From: CAZGSD01 sp964528305
GTDB lineage: Bacteria; Patescibacteriota; Gracilibacteria; UBA1369
Assembly: GCA_964528305.1 (NCBI GenBank)
Contig: CAZGSD010000019.1
Location: 1 to 11,556, forward strand
Length of the DNA stretch: 11,556 nt
Direction: 5' to 3'
Of this stretch, positions 1 through 7,313 are shown piece after piece; the first letter of the stretch is position 1, and the number at the start of each line of letters is the position of its first letter. Both the position numbers and the translations under genes were made by a program. The notes below the pieces were generated by a model. It saw only the letters and a list, made by a program, of their open reading frames with translations. It was not told the origin of the DNA and ran no database searches.

Positions 1-874
1 CACCAGTTTCAGGAACCACCTCCTCACGAATCAATTGATTTTTCCGATTTTTGGTTAAGTTAGTACAAACAAAACCATCCACACGATGCCTCGCAGCTAC
101 ATGAAGAATATCGTCAATCTCCTGCCGGGACAGATCCGGAGAAAGCTTAACAAAAACAGGCCGCTTAGCGGTATAAAACTGGTCTAATTCTGAAAGAAGT
201 CTGTCTAAACTTTTTTTATCTGTAAATGGCTGCCCACCAAAAGCATTGGGACAACTAATATTCACGGTAATATAATCTGCTTGATCCCGTAAAACTCGAT
301 ATGCTTTGGCATAATCCGCCACCCCCGCCTCACACTCCACAGTTTGCTGACAATTAGTTTTAGCTATACTCAAACCATAAACAAAATTTTTCCCATATCG
401 ATTTTTTCTAGCACCACATAAAGACCTCTCCATTCGACGACTTATCACCTCCGCCCCATCATTTTTCAATCCATAATAAACCACCAAGGCTTCAGACTTT
501 TTCAGTCTCCACAAACGAGGCTTTGGATTACCAGGACAAGGCTCACCTGTAACTGAACCCAACTCAGCAAATCCAAACCCCAAGTGCGGTAAAATTTCTA
601 CCAATTCGGCATTTTTATCAAAACCAGCCGCCAAACCAATCGGACTAACAAAATCCCTCCCCGCCAAACGCTGACACAAATTGGGATCCGCAGAAAAAAA
701 CATCATTCTGGTTAACCATCGCCCCAAACGATACCGCCCCAATCGCCGCCCCATAATAATCATGCGATCATGGATTTTTTCCGGATCCATTTTAAAAAAT
801 ATTTTTTTCAAAATATTTTTATAAATCCAATGCACCACTTTATTGCGAATTCTCCACCAAACCGTCCTCCACAT
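1..874 (-). CDS. pyrD: Dihydroorotate dehydrogenase, class 2-like, 3' end cut by window edge
   Basis: Oxidises dihydroorotate to orotate with FMN, the fourth step of de novo pyrimidine synthesis. I translated 291 codons from the ATG at 874; no stop is reached before the window edge. The N-terminal helical segment (about residues 17-60, with DPEKIHD at 30-36) is the membrane-associating extension of class 2 (quinone-dependent) enzymes. It is followed by GLAAGFDKNAE (80-90), GFGFAELGSVTG (99-110), GLKNDGAE (135-142) and VNISCPN (204-210). Cys208 stands where class 2 enzymes normally have the catalytic serine (NISSPN); cysteine is the class 1 residue. The expected C-terminal GG-S-G FMN-phosphate motif is beyond the edge. 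The start lies 11 bases after the M16 peptidase stop, with an in-frame TAG just upstream, so co-transcription is likely. There is no clear Shine-Dalgarno site. Family assignment is firm; electron acceptor is uncertain. Confidence 0.93.
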   Translation of the reverse strand, partial: MWRTVWWRIRNKVVHWIYKNILKKIFFKMDPEKIHDRMIIMGRRLGRYRLGRWLTRMMFFSADPNLCQRLAGRDFVSPIGLAAGFDKNAELVEILPHLGFGFAELGSVTGEPCPGNPKPRLWRLKKSEALVVYYGLKNDGAEVISRRMERSLCGARKNRYGKNFVYGLSIAKTNCQQTVECEAGVADYAKAYRVLRDQADYITVNISCPNAFGGQPFTDKKSLDRLLSELDQFYTAKRPVFVKLSPDLSRQEIDDILHVAARHRVDGFVCTNLTKNRKNQLIREEVVPETG

Positions 875-885
875 ATTGATCTAAA

Positions 886-2160
886 TCAAACAAATTTCAA
901 TAAACTCTTAAATCGCTCACTATCGTCATAAGGTCCAATAATAGCAGCACGGAATCTTTCCGCTTGAAATAAATCTTTAGCAGCCGCATTAACTTGATCC
1001 AAAGTAACAGCATCAAGACGAGCTAAAACTTCTTCCAAACCACTGCGGGCCCCATGTAACAATTCATATTTACCAATCAAATGCGAATATTCTTCCGAAT
1101 CCTCCATGCGCAAAACTATTTTCCCCTTGAGATAAGCTTTAGCCTTTTCCAATTCCGCCAATTCTACTCCACTCTCGGCCACTTTTTGATATTCCTTCAT
1201 AATTGACGAAATCGCTTGATCAATTTTTTCCACAGACACTCCAGCATTCACAGAAAACATACCCGTATCATGATAATCATCCGTACTGGCACTAATATAA
1301 TAAGCCAACCCCTGTGCCTCACGAACCGATAAAAACATTCGAGAACTCATATTCCCACCAAGTATCACCGCCAACAATCTAGCCGCGTGATGAGCATCAG
1401 TATTAGCAGCATACCCAGGAACCCCAATCACCACATGAGCTTGTTCAGTCTTTTTATTACGCAGCCACACCCGATCCGCCAACATTAAATCCTGCACAGG
1501 TTGAAAATTATAAGCCTTCTTTTGCCTAGCTGCAGGGAAAACAAACAACCTCTCTACATCTTTAATTAAAGCCGTTTCATCAAAATTCCCCGCCACCGCA
1601 ATCACCGTATTATCCGGCGTATACAAATCATGCAAATAATCCAAAAACTGCTGCTGTGTCACCGAAGCAATTAATTCTTTGGTTCCAACTTGATCCCATC
1701 CCAGAGGCTGATCCCCATAAATTAATCTCTCAAAATCCCACCCAATCTGATACATCGGAGTATCCTGATACATATTATATTCCTCCAAAATCACCCCACG
1801 CTCTTTATCAATTTCAGCACTATCAAATTTAGAATCAATCAACATATCCGACAAAACATCCAAAGCTACATCAATTTTATCCGCCGCTACTTTTACATAA
1901 TATCCAGCATACTCTTTACCAGTAAAAGCATTAAAATCTCCACCAACAGCATCAATCGCACCAGAAACTTCTTTGGTATTTTTATATTTCTCTGCTCCTT
2001 TAAAAAACATATGCTCCAAAAAGTGTGAAATACCATTAATCTCTTTTTTTTCATAACGAGATCCAGCCCCGACCAGTATCAGCACAGTCACCGACTCAGT
2101 ATTGGGTAAAACCTTAGTCACAACGCGCAAACCATTTTGCAATATATTCTTATTCACCAT
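886..2160 (-). CDS. M16B family zinc metallopeptidase (processing-peptidase-like)
   Basis: A 424-residue protein of the insulinase/mitochondrial-processing-peptidase family, which cleaves peptides inside a two-lobed chamber. The inverted zinc motif HxxEH is intact (H46, E49, H50), and the third ligand E126 sits in ERGVILEE exactly 76 residues after H50, the usual spacing. The second lobe keeps the family signature GGNMSSR (268-274) and VREAQGLAYY (279-288), used in substrate binding. Length is typical of single-chain bacterial M16B enzymes, which act as homodimers. There is no signal peptide or membrane segment, so it is probably cytoplasmic. It starts with ATG without a visible Shine-Dalgarno site and is probably the first gene of a two-gene unit with pyrD. 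It is divergent from the PBP gene. The natural substrate cannot be read from the sequence. Confidence 0.95.
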   Translation of the reverse strand: MVNKNILQNGLRVVTKVLPNTESVTVLILVGAGSRYEKKEINGISHFLEHMFFKGAEKYKNTKEVSGAIDAVGGDFNAFTGKEYAGYYVKVAADKIDVALDVLSDMLIDSKFDSAEIDKERGVILEEYNMYQDTPMYQIGWDFERLIYGDQPLGWDQVGTKELIASVTQQQFLDYLHDLYTPDNTVIAVAGNFDETALIKDVERLFVFPAARQKKAYNFQPVQDLMLADRVWLRNKKTEQAHVVIGVPGYAANTDAHHAARLLAVILGGNMSSRMFLSVREAQGLAYYISASTDDYHDTGMFSVNAGVSVEKIDQAISSIMKEYQKVAESGVELAELEKAKAYLKGKIVLRMEDSEEYSHLIGKYELLHGARSGLEEVLARLDAVTLDQVNAAAKDLFQAERFRAAIIGPYDDSERFKSLLKFV

Positions 2161-2199
2161 AAATTTAAATTTTGGGGCATAATTAAATAAAAACTGGGA

Positions 2200-2229
2200 T
2201 TGTCAGAGACACCCCGACAACGGTAAAAT
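2200..2229 (+). promoter_or_regulatory. Putative sigma70-type promoter for the PBP gene
   Basis: TTGTCA at 2200-2205 and TAAAAT at 2224-2229, each matching the consensus at 5 of 6 bases, are separated by 18 bases. They lie 40 bases upstream of the PBP start in the 108-base divergent spacer. The -35 box is also the left arm of a short inverted repeat, TTGTC (2200-2204) / GACAA (2216-2220), which could be an operator or chance. No equally good promoter was found for the divergent M16 gene. Confidence 0.5.
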
Positions 2230-2268
2230 AATAGCCCAAAAAGGCTACAAATCCAAGCTAGTCATAAT

Positions 2269-4536
2269 ATGAATTATCGTTCTAATCAAACATCGGGAAT
2301 TCGACGACTTTTCCGGCAAGCCGCTCCGGATCGTGATTCATTGTTTCTGGGAATACTGGGGTTAATGACTATTATTATAATTGGCCGGCTTTTTTCCCTA
2401 CAAGTACTGGCACACCAACACTATGCCAATATCGCCGCCAGAGAACACTATGGTTATAGTGAATTACCAGCTCATCGCGGAGAAATATTCATCAAAGATT
2501 ACGCCTCCGGAGAAAATGTTCGAGTTGCCACCAATTCCACTCTGGATCTGCTCTACGCCGACCCCACACTGATCAAAAACAAGAAACTGGTCGCGGATCG
2601 CATCGTCCCAATCATTTACAATCAGGAATCAGCTCGCGCTATCGATAACGAACGGGTCTCCACCAGCATCTTTAGAGCTAAAACAGCAGAAGAACTAGAT
2701 AAGATCAAACCACTGACTGATGATGAATTATATCAAAATTTTTACAATGAAACTTTAGATAAAATCAGCTCAGATATTCGCCCCATGATAGTGCTTAGCA
2801 ACACCATCACCCCAGAACAACAAGAAGCCATTACAAATCTACACCTACCAGGGGTTGAAATCACCGAAACCGGCGCTCTGAGAGCCTACCCACCACAAAT
2901 CACCAACCTCAAACAAACAGCTCAACAACTGGGCGCAATTTTAGAAAGCCCACCACTACAATTAGAAAGCCTTCTCCGCGGCAAAAATCGCTATGTCATT
3001 CTGGCAAAAAAACTGCCACCAGAAATTTCTGCCAAAATTAAAGAAAGTATCAGCCAAGACGAAGCTGAAAACTTTAATGGATTAGGATTAAAAGAAGAGT
3101 ATTATCGCTACTATCCAGAAAACACTTTAGCCGCCAATGTATTAGGATTCGTGGGCCCCTCTGGCGACGGATCATACGGGATAGAAGCCAAATTCAACAC
3201 CGAATTACGAGGGAAAAAGGGCGTATTCCAAACACAAAAAGACTCAGTAGGCCGATTAATTACCGTTGGAGACTCACTGATTGAACCAGCCGAAGACGGT
3301 AAAAATTACGTACTAACTATTGATAGATCAATTCAAATGGCTGTCGAAGCCAAACTAAAACGGGCAGTAGAAGATTACCGTGCCGACTCCGGCCAAGTGA
3401 TAGTAATGGACCCAAAAACTGGGCGCATTTTAGCTATGGCTCATTATCCCAGCTTTGATCCAAACAATTTCGGGCAGGTTTATGAAAAAGAAGAAATTAA
3501 ATTAAATGAAGATGAAATCAAAAATCTGGTACCGGTCAAAGACATGGAAAATACCTTTTGGTTATATAGAAATGTTGCCGCGCAAGATCGCTTAATGATT
3601 TTCAAAAAAGCTCTAGCGGACGGATCAATTATCTATGAACATTATAAAAACAATATCGGTCCAGAAGCCTACCAAAACAAAATTGTTAGCCAACCTTATG
3701 AACCTGGATCAGTTTTCAAAACCATTGTCATGGCTATTGGAATAGATGATGGCGACGTGACAGCCTCCACAACTATTAACGACTCCGGAGTATTAAAAGT
3801 AGATGAGTTTGAGATTAAAAACGTTTCAGCCCATTGTACAGGACGCATCAATATGGCACACGTACTGGCTCAATCCTGCAATACGGGCATGGGCTGGATA
3901 GCCCAAAAAATAGGCCGCAATCTCTTTTATAATTATCTCAAACGCTTTGGCTTTGGGGAAAGAACTGAAATAGAATTCGACAATGAACACCCTGGTAAAA
4001 TAACTCACTTCAGCCAGTGGGCGGATTCAGAATTAGTTACACACGCCTTCGGGCAGGGACTCACCGCCACCCCCATCCAAATGGTCACTGCCCTGGCAGC
4101 CCTAGCTAACAACGGTGTCATGATGCAACCCTTTATTATCGATAGTACGGAAAAATCACCAGGCCAATGGGTATCAACCACCCCCACCACCCTAGGACAA
4201 ATCGTACATCCTGAAACAGCCAAAACCCTTACCGGCATGATGGTCGGCGCTGTTGAAGATGGTGTTTCAGGTAATAATCGAATGCCTACACATTACATAG
4301 CCGCCAAAACCGGGACCTCTCAAACCTACAAAAACGGTAAACCTCTCACCGGAGCGGGCACCACCATAGCCACCGTGGGCGGATTTGGCCCCATCGACAA
4401 CCCTCGCTTTGTTATCATGGCCAAACTAGATCGCCCCCGCTCCAGCGAATGGGCCGATGTCACCACCAGTAATCTCTTCAAAGGAGTTGCCGAATACCTC
4501 TTTGAGTATTTCTCCATCCCACCAGACAAAAAATAA
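2269..4536 (+). CDS. Class B penicillin-binding protein (FtsI/PBP2-type peptidoglycan transpeptidase)
   Basis: Cross-links peptidoglycan stem peptides during elongation or division, on the outer face of the cytoplasmic membrane. The 755-residue chain has a short cytoplasmic tail, one membrane anchor (about residues 25-47), a dimerisation/pedestal domain beginning near the RGEIF motif, and a C-terminal transpeptidase. The three catalytic motifs are intact: SVFK with nucleophile S481 and K484, SCN at 536-538, and KTG at 680-682. No PASTA repeats follow. About 77 residues separate the DPNN motif (397-400) from YEPGS (477-481), against roughly 20 in E. coli FtsI, so there is an insertion of about 50-55 residues. 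From memory, CPR homologues carry a similar insertion. The gene is alone on the plus strand with its own promoter and converges on rpmG. The septal versus elongation role cannot be decided from sequence, so I give no symbol. Confidence 0.96.
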   Translation: MNYRSNQTSGIRRLFRQAAPDRDSLFLGILGLMTIIIIGRLFSLQVLAHQHYANIAAREHYGYSELPAHRGEIFIKDYASGENVRVATNSTLDLLYADPTLIKNKKLVADRIVPIIYNQESARAIDNERVSTSIFRAKTAEELDKIKPLTDDELYQNFYNETLDKISSDIRPMIVLSNTITPEQQEAITNLHLPGVEITETGALRAYPPQITNLKQTAQQLGAILESPPLQLESLLRGKNRYVILAKKLPPEISAKIKESISQDEAENFNGLGLKEEYYRYYPENTLAANVLGFVGPSGDGSYGIEAKFNTELRGKKGVFQTQKDSVGRLITVGDSLIEPAEDGKNYVLTIDRSIQMAVEAKLKRAVEDYRADSGQVIVMDPKTGRILAMAHYPSFDPNNFGQVYEKEEIKLNEDEIKNLVPVKDMENTFWLYRNVAAQDRLMIFKKALADGSIIYEHYKNNIGPEAYQNKIVSQPYEPGSVFKTIVMAIGIDDGDVTASTTINDSGVLKVDEFEIKNVSAHCTGRINMAHVLAQSCNTGMGWIAQKIGRNLFYNYLKRFGFGERTEIEFDNEHPGKITHFSQWADSELVTHAFGQGLTATPIQMVTALAALANNGVMMQPFIIDSTEKSPGQWVSTTPTTLGQIVHPETAKTLTGMMVGAVEDGVSGNNRMPTHYIAAKTGTSQTYKNGKPLTGAGTTIATVGGFGPIDNPRFVIMAKLDRPRSSEWADVTTSNLFKGVAEYLFEYFSIPPDKK

Positions 4537-4561
4537 GCGGTTCAAAATTTGAACCGCTTAT
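4533..4561 (-). terminator. Rho-independent terminator of the rpmG transcript, overlapping the PBP stop codon
   Basis: Perfect 11-bp stem, ATAAGCGGTTC (4533-4543) with GAACCGCTTAT (4551-4561), and a 7-base loop. Read on the minus strand, the stem runs into TTATTTTTTG, a proper U-tract, so it should end the leftward bL33 transcript. On the plus strand the hairpin is followed by CCCAAAG, so termination of the PBP transcript would be weaker. The PBP stop codon TAA (4534-4536) lies inside the left arm. Confidence 0.8.
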
Positions 4562-4580
4562 CCCAAAGCTAATTTCAGCT

Positions 4581-4763
4581 CTATTTGCTGCCTTTTTTAG
4601 TATCCTTTCTCTTGAAGTTCAGATGTTTACGGCAATTTTTGCAAAACATAGACAATTCTTTAACGATTTGCTCGTTATTTTTCTTATTATAAGCTGTAGT
4701 TTTCTTGGGAGTATTACAATCAGTACAATACCAGGTTGCGAACGTGCTTTTTCCTTTAGCCAT
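4581..4763 (-). CDS. rpmG: Large-subunit ribosomal protein bL33, zinc-ribbon form
   Basis: A 60-residue, Lys/Arg-rich protein of the 50S subunit, near the usual 50-55 residues plus a short basic tail. Two CxxC knuckles (C13/C16 and C41/C44) form the zinc ribbon of the C+ type of bL33, and the CRKH ending of the second knuckle is typical. A +1 frame also stays open through much of this stretch but encodes nothing recognisable. The gene starts 55 bases after the cohesin-like gene. A separate promoter-like sequence in that gap suggests it is not simply the tail of the surface-protein unit. It ends at the hairpin terminator at 4533-4561. No clear Shine-Dalgarno site precedes the ATG. Confidence 0.93.
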   Translation of the reverse strand: MAKGKSTFATWYCTDCNTPKKTTAYNKKNNEQIVKELSMFCKNCRKHLNFKRKDTKKGSK

Positions 4764-4794
4764 ATAGAAGAATTGCGAATAATTTTACCCCAGG

Positions 4795-4822
4795 AGTCTA
4801 GCGTATACGGGCCAATAGTCAA
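4795..4822 (-). promoter_or_regulatory. Putative promoter for rpmG
   Basis: On the minus strand TTGACT (4822-4817) and TAGACT (4800-4795) are spaced by 16 bases. The -35 box matches the consensus at 5 of 6 bases, the -10 at 4 of 6. The element overlaps the stop codon of the cohesin-like gene and would give a leader of about 25 bases before the bL33 ATG at 4763. It would allow ribosomal protein expression independent of the upstream surface genes. Confidence 0.4.
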
Positions 4823-5589
4823 GCTAAATCAGCCCGCCTAGCCATGGCAGCCCCCGCCTGATCAGATTTTTTACCCCTCTTTTGTAACCACCAAGACCAC
4901 CCCCATTTCCACCAAATACCAGCTAAAACAGCTAAAATAACCAGTCCAATAAAACCACCCCACAGCCAAGAAAAGGCGTTATTTTGAGCCAAAAGAGGTT
5001 TCGGAGCCAAATCCACCAACACGGCTTGCCATTGCTGAGCGGTCAACACATCTGCTGCCAACTCTCCAGGCTGAACCTCCAAAGCCTTTACCTCCTCAGA
5101 AGCTAATAATTGCCCCTGACTAACCACTGCTGCAGCATTTGCACCAGTCTCACCCCCATTAGCCTCCATAACAGGCCCCTGGGCAATTTTCCAGGAAATT
5201 CGAGGCAAATCTACCCGCTTTCCCTGTTGATAAACACTTATCACTTTATTCTCCAATTTAGCCAAAAGCGGCAGATCCCCATCAAAGATAAAACTAACCA
5301 AAACACCATCTTTTAAAACAGGGATTTCCGTAGCTTTAAAAGTCAGACCCATCACTATTTTATTCTCTTCTGGCACTGGCCTAACTATCTGCAAAGGCAA
5401 TTTAGCCTGCGGCAAAGGTTTTAACATCTCACCCCAAGACATCTCCAAAAACTTCCAGGCTTGACCAGAATTGGTAAATTTCAAATCTACTGCCAAGCCC
5501 AAAAAATCAGCCGGCATGTCTTTGACATATAAATCATATTTCCCATGCCCCTTAACATCCACACCTTTTTGTAAAAAAATTTCAGTCAT
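4819..5589 (-). CDS. Tail-anchored membrane protein with a cohesin-like N-terminal domain
   Basis: A 256-residue protein that I can only assign structurally. Residues about 8-135 have the alternating beta pattern of cohesin-like domains: an early DLYV strand, GLAVDLKF (31-38), NKIVMGL, then KDGVLVSFIFD (93-103) where cohesins have their DG-x-L-x-x-F segment. A linker rich in Ala, Glu and Gln (141-205) leads to one strong membrane helix (about 206-227), then a Trp/Lys border and a basic tail. There is no N-terminal signal peptide, and an in-frame stop (5602-5604) a few codons upstream rules out a longer start. Export of the N-terminal domain is therefore unexplained. It follows the dockerin-bearing gene by 63 bases in the same direction. 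One possibility is a membrane partner for that dockerin; the cohesin assignment is inference and needs profile search. Confidence 0.5.
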   Translation of the reverse strand: MTEIFLQKGVDVKGHGKYDLYVKDMPADFLGLAVDLKFTNSGQAWKFLEMSWGEMLKPLPQAKLPLQIVRPVPEENKIVMGLTFKATEIPVLKDGVLVSFIFDGDLPLLAKLENKVISVYQQGKRVDLPRISWKIAQGPVMEANGGETGANAAAVVSQGQLLASEEVKALEVQPGELAADVLTAQQWQAVLVDLAPKPLLAQNNAFSWLWGGFIGLVILAVLAGIWWKWGWSWWLQKRGKKSDQAGAAMARRADLA

Positions 5590-5605
5590 AAGTTTATTTA
5601 ATCAA

Positions 5606-5621
5606 AGGCGGGAGAACGCCT
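5606..5621 (-). other. Small hairpin between the dockerin and cohesin-like genes
   Basis: Inverted repeat AGGCG (5606-5610) / CGCCT (5617-5621) with a 6-base loop, in the 63-base spacer. On the minus strand it is followed by TTTGATT, too weak a U-tract for a convincing terminator. It could attenuate or protect the message between the two genes, or be chance. Confidence 0.25.
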
Positions 5622-5652
5622 ATAAAGACGCTCCCCCTAACCCTCCAAAATA

Positions 5653-7164
5653 TTAATATATACGGGCAAAACCAGCACCGATATCAATCAAATCACTACC
5701 ATTAATCACACCATCATAAGTGGTATCGATTAAGCGATCAAAACCAGCATTTTGATCAGTCCAAGTAAATTGCCTAGCTAAACGCTCTAAATCCCGTCCA
5801 TCCACCAAATCACTACGATTATTATCACCACGTACGCCTCGGGTTTCACGACCTGACACTTCAACAGCCGCGCTACTCACCCCAGCTTTTACAGCTGTAA
5901 CACGATAATTATAAAGCACTTCTGGGATAATACTTCCACCCGCTGTAACCGCATCCTGATCAACAAACTGAGTCACATTCACATCTCCCAAAACCACCCA
6001 CTGTCCATGTGCGTTTTTACGCTCTATTTTGTAACTATCAGGAGTCGAAACAGAAGCAGTCCAACCCACGCGTAACTGATAACGACCAGCCCCCTCCACC
6101 ACAACTAAGTCCGTTACCGGCGCTGTCACTGGTAAAGTGGTAGTTAAACTCGCTGATTGCATAGGCACATTCAAATCAGCAGTAGGACTAGCGGAAAATG
6201 ACCCAGTCGCAAAACTCACTACCGTCCCAGCAACAGCCTCCGCCCGCACCCGAAAATTAACTTCAGCCAACACCCCACTTCCACTACGACCAACCTTAGG
6301 TTCAATAGTCCTGGCCTCCGCCAACAATAATTTACCAGCTTCGCCGCCCTTCAAACCAGCTTGAAAAGCCGTATTCACACTACCATTAGCACTAAGGAAA
6401 CCACCGGCCGAAGCCCCCTGATATTCCAAAATTGCGGCATCATAATTTAACTCATATCCATAAGCAAAAAGATCAACAATATTTTCAGCCTTCAATTGAA
6501 GTTTCACTACATCATTAACTTGCGCATTAGCAGGCACAAAAGTGCTAATGATCTGAGCCGCCCCAATAGGAATTATCGCCACAGAATTAATATTTTTTGG
6601 TGTACCAAGTATAGCTCCACCAGCCGAAGCAGTCGCGCCATTTCCAGTGGAAGAAGCAAAATTAGCAGCAGTATCCGGACCTAAAGCATCTTTTCGTTCC
6701 ATAGTAGCAAAGGTAGTAGCTGAACCAGCATACCAAGCGCCACCACCGGCATTAACAGCATCAATTATTCCGCCAGCAGCATCCAATAACTGCAAAGTAT
6801 CACCAGTATTGGCCAAAGACATATTGTAGATATAATCCGCTGGCACATTGGTGACCGCCTCACTATCCTCCATCAACAAATAGCCTTTAGCAGCTATACT
6901 GGCTCCAGCCGGAAAAGTATAAGCATCAACACCATCATCACGTATTTTCCAACCAGACATATCCACAGCAACCGCGCCGGGATTATACAACTCCAACCAT
7001 TCATCATTAGAAGAATCACTACTACCAGCCCAAGCCACCTCATTAATCACCACCGCTCCCGGCGCAGCCGCCTTCACCACAAAAGTCCCCGGCCACAAAA
7101 CCATCATCCCAATCAACCCAACCTGCCAGACACTCAATATTTTTTTAAGATCAATAAATTTCAT
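5653..7164 (-). CDS. Secreted modular protein: lamin-tail domain, cohesin, fibronectin type III, dockerin
   Basis: A 503-residue exported protein. Residues 1-32 are a signal peptide (basic start, hydrophobic core, VKA cleavage site). Residues about 36-190 form a lamin-tail domain, seen from VVINEVAWAG (38-47), EWLELYNPG (55-63), SGWKIRD and the closing MERKD/GTPKN motifs. Residues about 203-345 look like a cohesin domain (YGYELNYD at 235-242, GVLAEVNFRV at 297-306). Residues about 349-437 look like an Fn3 domain. The C-terminus is a type I-like dockerin with two calcium loops: D447-N449-S451-D458 and D480-T482-D484-D491, the second an almost perfect DxTxDGxINxxD. No catalytic domain is visible, so it is probably a scaffold or adhesin. 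Having both partners of a cohesin-dockerin pair in one chain allows self-assembly, which is inference. A strong terminator upstream suggests its own promoter, but I found no convincing one. Confidence 0.85.
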   Translation of the reverse strand: MKFIDLKKILSVWQVGLIGMMVLWPGTFVVKAAAPGAVVINEVAWAGSSDSSNDEWLELYNPGAVAVDMSGWKIRDDGVDAYTFPAGASIAAKGYLLMEDSEAVTNVPADYIYNMSLANTGDTLQLLDAAGGIIDAVNAGGGAWYAGSATTFATMERKDALGPDTAANFASSTGNGATASAGGAILGTPKNINSVAIIPIGAAQIISTFVPANAQVNDVVKLQLKAENIVDLFAYGYELNYDAAILEYQGASAGGFLSANGSVNTAFQAGLKGGEAGKLLLAEARTIEPKVGRSGSGVLAEVNFRVRAEAVAGTVVSFATGSFSASPTADLNVPMQSASLTTTLPVTAPVTDLVVVEGAGRYQLRVGWTASVSTPDSYKIERKNAHGQWVVLGDVNVTQFVDQDAVTAGGSIIPEVLYNYRVTAVKAGVSSAAVEVSGRETRGVRGDNNRSDLVDGRDLERLARQFTWTDQNAGFDRLIDTTYDGVINGSDLIDIGAGFARIY

Positions 7165-7253
7165 CAGTAAATTGGTTTAAATAATGTAGAAAACCGGCCA
7201 GTTTCCGCCATAAAAATATCACCACATTCTGTCTCCAACATTAAAAAGACCTG

Positions 7254-7294
7254 AAAAAGAGCGTCATACCTAATGGTTATGACGCTCTTTTTTT
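7254..7294 (-). terminator. Strong bidirectional rho-independent terminator
   Basis: A 15-bp perfect stem pairs 7254-7268 (AAAAAGAGCGTCATA) with 7278-7292, and two more C-G pairs are possible inside the 9-base loop. T-tracts follow the GC-rich core on both strands. It sits 20 bases after the stop of the small secreted-protein gene, so it closes the leftward sigma-factor unit and separates it from the cohesin/dockerin genes. No rightward gene needs it. Confidence 0.9.
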
Positions 7295-7313
7295 AATAAC
7301 TTCAAAGACTCAA

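Noticed and set aside
4619..4841. Alternative open frames on both strands over rpmG
   Set aside because: Only the frame at 4581-4763 carries the two CxxC pairs and the bL33 pattern.
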